A stretch of DNA of 32,772 nt from Lachnospiraceae bacterium (lineage in GTDB: Bacteria > Bacillota > Clostridia > Lachnospirales > Lachnospiraceae). Under the pieces are notes generated by a model. That model saw only the letters and a program-made list of their open reading frames with translations, ran no database searches and was not told the origin of the DNA. The translations under genes were made by a program, and so were the position numbers. Every line of letters begins with the position of its first letter. Position 1 is the stretch's first letter. The stretch spans positions 1-32,772 of the forward strand of contig JALFNQ010000214.1 in the NCBI GenBank assembly GCA_022773965.1. Direction: 5' to 3'. Of this stretch, positions 24,868 to 32,772 are shown in pieces.

Positions 24868-25863
24868 ATGAAAAAACAAGGATTAATTTTTATTTTGACA
24901 TTGGCACTGACATGCGCCGGAAACCTTTCAACGCTGTCTGTACAGGCAGCAACGGATACACAGACGGAGGCAGCAGCTGACCAAGCCTCAGAAGCGTTTG
25001 CGGTGTCCGGCATCGCAAAGGATGGGAAAGGCGGCATGTATCTGGCAGACCGTGTGCACCATGTGTTGCGTATCCGCACCAAAAACGGGACATATCAGGT
25101 GCTTGCAGGAAAGGCGGACAAGTCCGGATATAAAAACGGGAGTGCCGCATCGGCGCGTTTTAATGCTCCGTGGGATGTGGTTGCCTACCAGGGTGGATGG
25201 CTGATCTCTGACAGCGAAAATCATGCGTTGCGGCTGTACAAAAATGGGAAGATAACAACCATTGCAGGTACAGGCAAGGCCGGATACAAGGATGCCACCG
25301 GGAAAAAAGCAAAATTCAACCGTCCCACCGGAATGGCGGAGGGGAAGAACGGAGAGATCTATCTTGCAGATACCGGAAATCATGTGATCCGAAGGATCGA
25401 TCAGAACGGCAGGGTAACGACCTACGCCGGAGGGAAAGCCGGCTGTGCGGACGGCACCTTGAAAAAGGCGCGTTTTTTGGAGCCCACGGGATTGTATTAC
25501 TATCAGGGAGCTCTGTATGTGGCCGATTCCGGTAACCACCGGATCTGCATGATCAAAAATGGTAAAGTGACCACAGTAGCCGGCAGTGCGAAAGGGATTG
25601 AAGGTTCACAGGATGGAAGTGCATTAAAGGCGCGTCTGTCCAATCCACAGGATATTTTTGTGACGAAACATGCGGTATACATTTCTGATACCGGAAACGG
25701 ATGTGTCAGAAAACTGTCCAAAGGAAAAGTAACAACATTGATAGATGCGTTTTCCATGAATGATGGTCGTACACCGGCAGAGCCTTGCGGACTGACCGTG
25801 CAGGGTGGAAAACTGTATGTAGGAGATATTTTTACAGAAGAATTATTGGAACTGGAATTATAA
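24868..25863 (+). CDS. Secreted NHL-repeat beta-propeller protein
   Basis: Signal peptide, then about five NHL-type repeats (FNRPTGMAEGKNGEIYLADTGNHVIRRID, FLEPTGLYYYQGALYVADSGNHRICMI, LSNPQDIFVTKHAVYISDTGNGCVRKL). Confidence 0.9.
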   Translation: MKKQGLIFILTLALTCAGNLSTLSVQAATDTQTEAAADQASEAFAVSGIAKDGKGGMYLADRVHHVLRIRTKNGTYQVLAGKADKSGYKNGSAASARFNAPWDVVAYQGGWLISDSENHALRLYKNGKITTIAGTGKAGYKDATGKKAKFNRPTGMAEGKNGEIYLADTGNHVIRRIDQNGRVTTYAGGKAGCADGTLKKARFLEPTGLYYYQGALYVADSGNHRICMIKNGKVTTVAGSAKGIEGSQDGSALKARLSNPQDIFVTKHAVYISDTGNGCVRKLSKGKVTTLIDAFSMNDGRTPAEPCGLTVQGGKLYVGDIFTEELLELEL

Positions 25864-25923
25864 TGAGTGCTGATCGTGACCGGTTATGTCACGATCAAAA
25901 GAGTATTGTTGGGGGAAGGTCAT

Positions 25924-26577
25924 ATGAAAATAGGAGAAATACCGGTGAACGCCACGATCCAGATTCGCGTGATAAAGGGTGAAAAACGGTTTGAATGTAT
26001 AGGCGTTGTGGTAGCCACAAGGGATGACGGACTTTATCTGACACCTATCAAATACGAGGGGCAGATGTTGGATTTTTCCAGTGACAAAATACAGATTCTG
26101 GTGTTTTATGTCAACTCTGACCGACAGGCCTTTGGCTGGAGCGGTTGTCGGATCCGAAAAGATATTTATCAGGGAAAGCTTTGTCATCTTTTGACAACCA
26201 AGCGTGACAGCGTCCGTGTGAACCGCCGTGGAGAACCCCGGATCCGCACAGAGTTGAATGCGGTGTTGCGCATTCTTTCAGATGATAATGAACGGGAGAT
26301 CGTTGTGCGAAACTACAGTGAGAATGGAATTGGATTTGTCTGTGCAAAACCGATTCAGGAGCGTGACTGGAAACCTGTCTCGATCATTTATGAGGACAGG
26401 TTGTATCAGCTGCGCATCGGTTTGCGTGTGAATATCCTGCGGGGCATGGAGCTGCCCAATGGTCTGTATAAATATGGCGGGCACATTATACAGCCGGAGG
26501 AGGCGTGGCTGAGCTATGTCAGAAATAAACTGGAAAAGATCAGACAGAACGAACAGAAGGACGGAGATCTGAAATAA
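25924..26577 (+). CDS. PilZ-domain protein (YcgR-like, putative c-di-GMP receptor)
   Basis: RVNRR (RxxxR) followed by NYSENGIGF ((D/N)xSxxG). SD GGGGGAAGG before the ATG at 25924. Confidence 0.8.
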   Translation: MKIGEIPVNATIQIRVIKGEKRFECIGVVVATRDDGLYLTPIKYEGQMLDFSSDKIQILVFYVNSDRQAFGWSGCRIRKDIYQGKLCHLLTTKRDSVRVNRRGEPRIRTELNAVLRILSDDNEREIVVRNYSENGIGFVCAKPIQERDWKPVSIIYEDRLYQLRIGLRVNILRGMELPNGLYKYGGHIIQPEEAWLSYVRNKLEKIRQNEQKDGDLK

Positions 26578-26592
26578 ATTCTACTGTTGGCA

Positions 26593-26621
26593 TTGACACC
26601 GGCAAGTGGCTGTGGTAGCAT
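26593..26621 (+). promoter_or_regulatory. Promoter for the amino-acid ABC transporter operon
   Basis: TTGACA (26593-26598), 17-bp spacer, TAGCAT (26616-26621). Confidence 0.65.
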
Positions 26622-26669
26622 GTCACCGAGGTAAAGTGTTAGAAAACACATGACAACAGGAGGGAAAAT

Positions 26670-27452
26670 ATGAAAAAGAATAAAGTATTAGCGGCACTTC
26701 TGGTTGCTGTGATGACTGCCAGTGTATTGAGCGGGTGCGGTTCCAAGGAAGATGACAAGACATTTACGGTAGGTTTTGATGCAGAGTATCCGCCTTACGG
26801 CTACATGGATGACAACGGTGATTATACCGGATTTGATCTGGAGCTGGCTGAGAAAGTGTGTGAGATGGAAGGCTGGACACTTGAGAAGAAGCCTATCGAC
26901 TGGAATTCCAAGGATATGGAGCTGGATAGCGGTGCCATCGATTGTATCTGGAACGGTTTTACCGTAGATGGCAGAGAGGATGACTACACATGGTCACAGC
27001 CTTATGTAGATAACAGTCAGGTGATCGTTGTGGCAGAGGATTCCGGTATCAGCACACTGGCTGATCTCGCAGGCAAGACTGTCGGCGTGCAGGCAGCAAG
27101 TGCGGCACTGACACTGCTTCAGGAGGATCAGGCTGAGCTGGCAGCTACCTTTGGCGGTCTGCAGGAGTTTGCTGATTATAATAGTGCTTTCGTAGAGCTG
27201 CAGGCTGGTTCTGTGGATGCGGTTGCGATGGATGTCGGTGTGGCAAATTATCAGATCAAGACCCGCGGTGAGGGATATACTATTTTATCTGAGGTATTAA
27301 ACTCTGAGAAATATGCCGTTGGCTTCAAGAAGGGAAATACCGAGCTCTGTGATATCGTGGATGCCGATCTGACCAAGCTGGCAGAGGACGGAACTATCGA
27401 AAAACTGGCTGAAAAGTACGATATTGCTGATTTGATCTGCATCGGAAAATAA
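26670..27452 (+). CDS. Amino-acid ABC transporter substrate-binding lipoprotein
   Basis: Lipobox VLSGCG, FTVGFDAEYPPYGYMDDNGDYTGFDLELAEKV, family 3 solute-binding pattern. Confidence 0.95.
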   Translation: MKKNKVLAALLVAVMTASVLSGCGSKEDDKTFTVGFDAEYPPYGYMDDNGDYTGFDLELAEKVCEMEGWTLEKKPIDWNSKDMELDSGAIDCIWNGFTVDGREDDYTWSQPYVDNSQVIVVAEDSGISTLADLAGKTVGVQAASAALTLLQEDQAELAATFGGLQEFADYNSAFVELQAGSVDAVAMDVGVANYQIKTRGEGYTILSEVLNSEKYAVGFKKGNTELCDIVDADLTKLAEDGTIEKLAEKYDIADLICIGK

Positions 27453-27496
27453 TTGAGAGAAAAGGAAGGAGCGACCACGCTCCGGGAGGAATACAT

Positions 27497-28162
27497 ATGT
27501 CTACCGCTATGATTTTTCAGCAGCTGGCGGGAGGAATGCTAAAGTCCATCAGTATTTTCTGTTGGACTTTACTTTTCTCTCTGCCGCTGGGACTTCTGAT
27601 CGCCTTTGGACGCATGTCAAGGGTGAAGATTTTTGGGCGTTTTCGCATTGTAAGAGGTATCACAAAATTGTATATTGATATCATGAGAGGTACGCCCCTT
27701 ATGCTGCAGCTGATGGTCGTTTTTTATGGCCCCTTTTACCTGTGGGGAGCGGATATCGGTGGTTTCCGTTATCCGGCCATCATTATCGCGTTTTCCATCA
27801 ACTATGCGGCATATTTCGCGGAGATTTACCGTTCGGGCATTGAGTCTATGCCAAAGGGACAGTACGAAGCGGCAGAAGTGCTCGGTTACACGAAAGCGCA
27901 GACCTTTGTATTTATCATTCTGCCGCAGGTGATCAAGCGTATATTGCCTGCAGTGACGAATGAGATGGTGACACTCGTCAAGGATACATCCCTCGCCTTT
28001 TCGCTGGCATATATGGAGATGTTTACGATCGCAAAACAGATTGCTGCAAAGGAGACGACCTTTGTGCCCTTCGCAGTGGCAGCTATCTTTTACTTTGTAT
28101 TCAACTGGATCGTGTCAGCCGGAATGACAAAAGTGGAAGAAAAACTCAATTACTACAGATAG
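27497..28162 (+). CDS. Amino-acid ABC transporter permease
   Basis: HisM/GlnP-like YIDIMRGTPLMLQLMVVFYG, AAYFAEIYRSGIESMPKGQYEAAEVLGYT. Confidence 0.95.
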   Translation: MSTAMIFQQLAGGMLKSISIFCWTLLFSLPLGLLIAFGRMSRVKIFGRFRIVRGITKLYIDIMRGTPLMLQLMVVFYGPFYLWGADIGGFRYPAIIIAFSINYAAYFAEIYRSGIESMPKGQYEAAEVLGYTKAQTFVFIILPQVIKRILPAVTNEMVTLVKDTSLAFSLAYMEMFTIAKQIAAKETTFVPFAVAAIFYFVFNWIVSAGMTKVEEKLNYYR

Positions 28163-28174
28163 GAGAGGCATGAA

Positions 28175-28936
28175 ATGGAAATTTTAAGAATGGAACATAT
28201 CAAAAAAAGCTTCGATGGTCTGGACGTATTGAAGGACATTTCGCTGTCTGTCAAGGAGGGCAAAGTGTTAGCGATCATCGGGCCTTCCGGCTCCGGTAAA
28301 TCCACGATCATGCGCTGCGCCGTCATGCTGGAGACGATCGATGGCGGAGAAATTGCATATGTGGGCGGAAAAGCTGCGTGGACCGATGAATCCGGGGACG
28401 TACATTATGCAGACAATGCTGCGCTAAAAGAGATACGGCGTGATTATGGTATGGTATTTCAGAATTTTCAGCTGTTTCCGCATTATTCCGTTTTGAAAAA
28501 TGTGATGGATGCACCGATCCGGGTGCAAAAACGCGAACGGACAGAGGTGGAAAAAGAAGCCAGGGAGCTTTTAGAAAAGATGGGACTTGCCGATAAGGCA
28601 GATGCCTATCCGTATCAGCTTTCCGGTGGTCAGCAGCAGCGCGTATCCATCGCCCGGGCGTTGGCGATGAATCCTAAGATTTTGTTTTTTGATGAGCCCA
28701 CATCAGCGCTGGATCCGGAGCTGACCGGAGACATTTTGCGCGTGATCAAAGATCTGGCAGCGGAGCATATGACGATGGTCATTGTCACCCATGAGATGAA
28801 CTTTGCAAAGAATGTGGCGGATCACATCATCTTTATGGAACACGGTGTGATCGTCTCAGAGGGAACACCGGAGGAAGTATTTGACGCCGGAAATACGAGA
28901 TTGCAGGAATTCCTTGGAAGATATGAGGCAGATTAA
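28175..28936 (+). CDS. Amino-acid ABC transporter ATP-binding protein
   Basis: Walker A GPSGSGKST, LSGGQQQRVSIARAL, Walker B ILFFDEPTSALDPE. Confidence 0.96.
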   Translation: MEILRMEHIKKSFDGLDVLKDISLSVKEGKVLAIIGPSGSGKSTIMRCAVMLETIDGGEIAYVGGKAAWTDESGDVHYADNAALKEIRRDYGMVFQNFQLFPHYSVLKNVMDAPIRVQKRERTEVEKEARELLEKMGLADKADAYPYQLSGGQQQRVSIARALAMNPKILFFDEPTSALDPELTGDILRVIKDLAAEHMTMVIVTHEMNFAKNVADHIIFMEHGVIVSEGTPEEVFDAGNTRLQEFLGRYEAD

Positions 28937-28966
28937 GAAAAAGATGGTATCTGCGAAGATACAAAG

Positions 28967-29030
28967 AAAAAGGACGGTTGTTCGCCGAATCTCATGTTGA
29001 TCGTGAGACTGGCTGGCTGCCGTCCTTTTT
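28967..29030. terminator. Branched bidirectional terminator after the ABC operon
   Basis: AAAAAGGACGG ... CCGTCCTTTTT with an inner TCTCA/TGAGA stem. Confidence 0.8.
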
Positions 29031-29118
29031 GATGCTGCAGGGATGCCAACCCGCAAATATGAAGTATATGCTTCACATCCAGATTGGGAGCGAAATAGTT
29101 GCGTGAGACGCTTTTTCC

Positions 29119-29376
29119 TTATTTCTGGCTTGCTTCAAGTGCAGCGCGGCACGCCTTGGCGAGCTGGTCGCCGCAGGATGTATTTTTAAAGCCGCAGCGG
29201 ATACCGCCGATCTTCTGTTCTACTTCAGCGACAGTCAGTCCCTCCACCAGTGCAGGGATCGCTTTCAGATTGCCGTCGCAGCCGCCGGTAAATTTTACAT
29301 TGTGTACCACATCTCCATCCAGATCCAGCTGAATCTGCGAAGAGCAGGTGCCGCTTGTTTTATATGTGTAGCTCAT
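29119..29376 (-). CDS. TSCPD-domain protein (TIGR03905-like)
   Basis: MSYTYKTSGTCSSQIQLDLDGDVVHNVKFTGGCDGNLKAIPALVEG...GIRCGFKNTSCGDQLAKA. Confidence 0.88.
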   Translation of the reverse strand: MSYTYKTSGTCSSQIQLDLDGDVVHNVKFTGGCDGNLKAIPALVEGLTVAEVEQKIGGIRCGFKNTSCGDQLAKACRAALEASQK

Positions 29377-29501
29377 TGTGTGTCCTCCTTTTATTGTGTA
29401 TCGGTGTTGTTCTAAACGTTGGTTATTGTAACACGCGCAAAGGGATTATTCAAGGGGCCTATCTTTACAAAACGTTTACAAAAGGTTCACAGGACTTATA
29501 C

Positions 29502-29530
29502 TTGTGAAATGCGCGCAATCGTGTTAATAT
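29502..29530 (+). promoter_or_regulatory. Candidate secA promoter
   Basis: TTGTGA (29502-29507), 17-bp spacer, TAATAT (29525-29530). Confidence 0.45.
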
Positions 29531-29653
29531 AAAACAGATAATGGTTATTGATCACATCTACAATGCGAGTGAACAATAACAGATCATGTGTATCATAGAT
29601 GCATATCTAAAAAGGTATGAAACATTACCGGACATAGTTAGGAGTATTTTTAT

Positions 29654-32224
29654 ATGAACCTGATAGAAAAAATGTTTGGAACCCATAGTGAGCGTGAGAT
29701 CAAGCGTATTCTGCCGCTGGTAGACAAGATTGAGGCACTGCGTCCCCAGATGCAGGCATTAACCGATGAGCAGATGGCAGAAAAGACGAAGGAATTTAAG
29801 GAGCGTCTGGCAAACGGTGAGACGCTGGATGATCTTTTAGTAGAGGCATATGCGCTTGTCCGTGAGGCAGCTGTCCGTGTGCTGGGCATGGAGCATTACC
29901 GTGTGCAGCTTTTGGGAGGTATTGTACTTCATCAGGGCCGTATTGCTGAGATGCGTACCGGTGAAGGAAAAACGCTGGTAGCAACGCTGCCCGCATACCT
30001 GAATGCCCTGGAGGGCAAGGGTGTCCACATCGTTACCGTGAATGATTATCTGGCAAAGCGTGACGCGGACGAGATGGGAAAGATCCATGAGTTTCTGGGC
30101 TTAAAGGTCGGCTGTGTATTGAACAGCATGGACAATGATGAGCGCCGCGAGATGTATAATTGTGATATTACTTATGTGACGAACAACGAGCTTGGCTTTG
30201 ATTATCTGCGTGACAACATGGTCATCTACAAGGAACAGCTGGTACAGCGCGGTCTGCACTATGTCATCATTGATGAGGTAGACTCAGTTCTCATCGATGA
30301 GGCGCGTACACCGCTGATCATTTCCGGACAGAGCGGCAAGTCTACCAGGCTGTATGAGGCCTGCGACATATTGGCACGTCAGATGCAGCGCGGTGAGGCC
30401 AGCGGCGAGTTTAACAAGATGGATGCCATCATGGGCGTGGAGATCGAGGAGACCGGAGACTTTATCGTCAATGAGAAGGACAAGGTGATCAACCTGACTG
30501 CGCAGGGCGTGGAGAAGGTCGAGAATTTCTTCAAGATTGAAAACCTGGCAGATGCAGAGAATCTGGAGATCCAGCATAATATCATTCTGGCGCTGCGCGC
30601 CCACAACCTGATGTTCCGTGACAAAGATTACGTAGTAAAAGATGATGAGGTACTGATCGTCGATGAGTTTACCGGACGTATCATGCCCGGACGTCGTTAT
30701 TCTGACGGTCTGCATCAGGCGATCGAGGCAAAGGAGCATGTAAAGGTAAAACGCGAGAGCCGCACTCTTGCAACGATCACCTTCCAGAATTTCTTTAATA
30801 AATTTGACAAAAAAGCCGGTATGACCGGTACTGCACTCACAGAGGAGAAGGAGTTCCGTGATATTTACGGCATGGACGTTGTGGAGATTCCCACAAACCG
30901 CCCGGTGATCCGTGTCGACCATCAGGATGCTGTATATAAGACAAAAAAAGAAAAATTCCATGCAGTTGTTGAGGATGTAAAGGCTTCCCATGCAAAAGGA
31001 CAGCCGGTGCTTGTCGGTACGATCACCATTGAGACCTCGGAGCTTTTGTCAAAGATGCTGAGTCGTGAGGGCATCAAGCATCAGGTATTGAATGCAAAGT
31101 TCCATGAGATGGAGGCTGAGATCGTATCTCATGCCGGAGAGCATGGAACAGTTACGATTGCTACCAACATGGCAGGTCGTGGTACCGATATCAAGCTGGA
31201 TGAGGAAGCGGTTGCAGCCGGTGGATTAAAGATCATCGGTACAGAGCGTCATGAGTCACGCCGTATCGATAATCAGCTGCGCGGTCGTTCTGGACGTCAG
31301 GGGGATCCCGGTGAATCCAAGTTCTACATTTCGCTGGAGGATGATCTGATGCGCCTGTTCGGTTCCGAGAAGCTCATGAGTATGTTCAATGCGCTGGGCG
31401 TTCCCGAGGGTGAGGAGATCCAGCATAAGATGCTCACAAACGCCATTGAAAAGGCTCAGATGAAGATCGAGAGCAACAACTTCGGTATCCGTAAAAACTT
31501 ACTGGATTACGACCAGGTCAACAACGATCAGAGAGAGATCATTTACGAGGAGCGAGCTCGCGTACTGAACGGCGAGAGCATGCGCGATTCCATCTACAAG
31601 ATGATGACAGATTTTGTGGAGAATGCGGTGGATACTTGTATTTCGGACGATCTGCCCCAGGAGGAGTGGGATGTGAATGAGCTGAACCAGATCATGATCC
31701 CGGTGATTCCGATGGAGCCTGTGACACCCGATGAGGTAAAAGGTTACAAGAACACGAAGGAGTTAAAGCACACCTTAAAAGAGCGCGCAGTCAAGCTGTA
31801 TGAGGCAAAAGAGGCAGAGTTCCCGGAGCCGGAAGCAGTGCGCGAGCTGGAGCGTGTCGTACTGCTAAAGACCATCGACCGCAAGTGGATGGCACATATC
31901 GACGATATGGATCAGCTCCGTCAGGGCATCGGTTTACAGTCCTTTGCACAGCGCGATCCGCTGGTTGAGTACAAGCTGGCAGGCTTTGAAATGTTTGATG
32001 CCATGACAGCAGCGATTGCAGAGGATACACTGCGCCTGCTGTTCCACGTGAAGGTAGAGCAGAAGGTAGAGCGTGAGCAGGTGGCAAAGGTGACCGGTAC
32101 CAACAAGGATGAATCACTGGCTGCTGCACCGAAAAAACGTGAGACAAAGAAAGTATATCCGAATGACCCCTGCCCTTGCGGAAGCGGCAAGAAATATAAG
32201 CAGTGCTGTGGCCGGCTGGGCTAA
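29654..32224 (+). CDS. secA: Preprotein translocase subunit SecA with C-terminal SEC-C
   Basis: [20 protein letters not shown] (Walker A), [60 protein letters not shown]-terminal [20 protein letters not shown]. Confidence 0.98.
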   Translation: MNLIEKMFGTHSEREIKRILPLVDKIEALRPQMQALTDEQMAEKTKEFKERLANGETLDDLLVEAYALVREAAVRVLGMEHYRVQLLGGIVLHQGRIAEMRTGEGKTLVATLPAYLNALEGKGVHIVTVNDYLAKRDADEMGKIHEFLGLKVGCVLNSMDNDERREMYNCDITYVTNNELGFDYLRDNMVIYKEQLVQRGLHYVIIDEVDSVLIDEARTPLIISGQSGKSTRLYEACDILARQMQRGEASGEFNKMDAIMGVEIEETGDFIVNEKDKVINLTAQGVEKVENFFKIENLADAENLEIQHNIILALRAHNLMFRDKDYVVKDDEVLIVDEFTGRIMPGRRYSDGLHQAIEAKEHVKVKRESRTLATITFQNFFNKFDKKAGMTGTALTEEKEFRDIYGMDVVEIPTNRPVIRVDHQDAVYKTKKEKFHAVVEDVKASHAKGQPVLVGTITIETSELLSKMLSREGIKHQVLNAKFHEMEAEIVSHAGEHGTVTIATNMAGRGTDIKLDEEAVAAGGLKIIGTERHESRRIDNQLRGRSGRQGDPGESKFYISLEDDLMRLFGSEKLMSMFNALGVPEGEEIQHKMLTNAIEKAQMKIESNNFGIRKNLLDYDQVNNDQREIIYEERARVLNGESMRDSIYKMMTDFVENAVDTCISDDLPQEEWDVNELNQIMIPVIPMEPVTPDEVKGYKNTKELKHTLKERAVKLYEAKEAEFPEPEAVRELERVVLLKTIDRKWMAHIDDMDQLRQGIGLQSFAQRDPLVEYKLAGFEMFDAMTAAIAEDTLRLLFHVKVEQKVEREQVAKVTGTNKDESLAAAPKKRETKKVYPNDPCPCGSGKKYKQCCGRLG

Positions 32225-32265
32225 GATCGTGTTTGGTTGAACCGGATATGATTTATGGAGATAAG

Positions 32266-32772
32266 ATGATGAGAAAGCGATGGTTGCGGCAGATAATTTT
32301 TTTCGCGGTGCTCGTTTGCGTGCTTTTTGCGGCATGTCTGCCGGCGTTTGCAGCAACTGCATACGATGAAACAGACATTCGCCAGATCATGGAGCAGGCA
32401 TTTGCCAATGGTGATCCGGAAGTAGAGATTACGATTGACCGGACATTTTCGGTGAATCAGAATCAGGCAAAACAGGAGGCGGACGCGTATGCCCGTGAGT
32501 TGATCGTATTTTTGGAGGAAGCTGCCTTAAAAAACGGCAGGCTGATGAACGGCACTTCCTATACCATGGTGATCGCCGGGACACATACGGTCACTTACAA
32601 ATTTGATATTTCTCCGCAGTTTACAAAAAAGGTGACGGTGCTCACCTCAGAAAAATCTGCATATAAGCATGCGCTGAAAGCATTGAAAAAACGTGATTAC
32701 GTCACCTGCTTTTACGCAGAAGACGCCATGTACTATGATACCTTTGTGCTGGCATTGCAGCACCATCCGGAG
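32266..32772 (+). CDS. Secreted protein of unknown function, 3'-truncated by window edge
   Basis: Open frame to the window end: MMRKRWLRQIIFFAVLVCVLFAACLPAFAATAYDETDIRQIMEQAFANGDPEVEITIDRTF... with a clear signal peptide. Missing from the ORF track because no stop lies in the window. Confidence 0.75.
   Translation, partial: MMRKRWLRQIIFFAVLVCVLFAACLPAFAATAYDETDIRQIMEQAFANGDPEVEITIDRTFSVNQNQAKQEADAYARELIVFLEEAALKNGRLMNGTSYTMVIAGTHTVTYKFDISPQFTKKVTVLTSEKSAYKHALKALKKRDYVTCFYAEDAMYYDTFVLALQHHPE

Noticed and set aside
30284-30991. 235-aa minus-strand ORF inside secA
   Set aside because: Fully antisense to the unambiguous secA frame; low-complexity translation with no domain pattern. Shadow ORF.
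1-32772. Mobile elements, prophage, CRISPR arrays, toxin-antitoxin or defence genes
   Set aside because: No transposase, integrase, phage structural, Cas, or recognisable defence protein among the convincing ORFs, and no regularly spaced short repeats. The XRE regulators at 1417 and 3598 lack an accompanying toxin.

Overview
The window is a Firmicutes-type chromosomal segment, and its gene content and style look like Lachnospiraceae/Clostridia. I see no insertion sequence, prophage, CRISPR array, tRNA or rRNA. Housekeeping genes: a truncated sodium:solute symporter, an SDR oxidoreductase plus an XRE regulator, long-form HPF, ddl-murF, a PlsC-type acyltransferase, Veg, a SipL-like SPOCS/LysM protein, an NlpC/P60 hydrolase, a SEC-C methionine aminopeptidase, an amino-acid ABC transporter, a TSCPD protein, secA, and a truncated secreted protein at the right edge. 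The most interesting region is 15054-26577. It is a tightly packed, co-directional run encoding an MBL-fold hydrolase, a GAF/HD-GYP protein, a 1865-aa secreted FecR-domain protein with four large modules, a CHASE2 class III nucleotidyl cyclase, a secreted NHL propeller and a PilZ protein. It looks like a surface-sensing locus that combines cAMP and c-di-GMP components. At smaller scale, the leaders of veg and the NlpC/P60 gene share an 'AAATGRATTTTTGCATC' element that begins tiny uORFs (MNFCIK.../MDFCIR...). Other leader features include an NrdR-box-like palindrome in the veg promoter, a terminator whose 3' arm contains the sipL-like gene's Shine-Dalgarno, a terminator stem containing a stop codon, and a uORF in front of ddl. 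All functional statements come from reading motifs and translations by eye. No database search or folding program was run.
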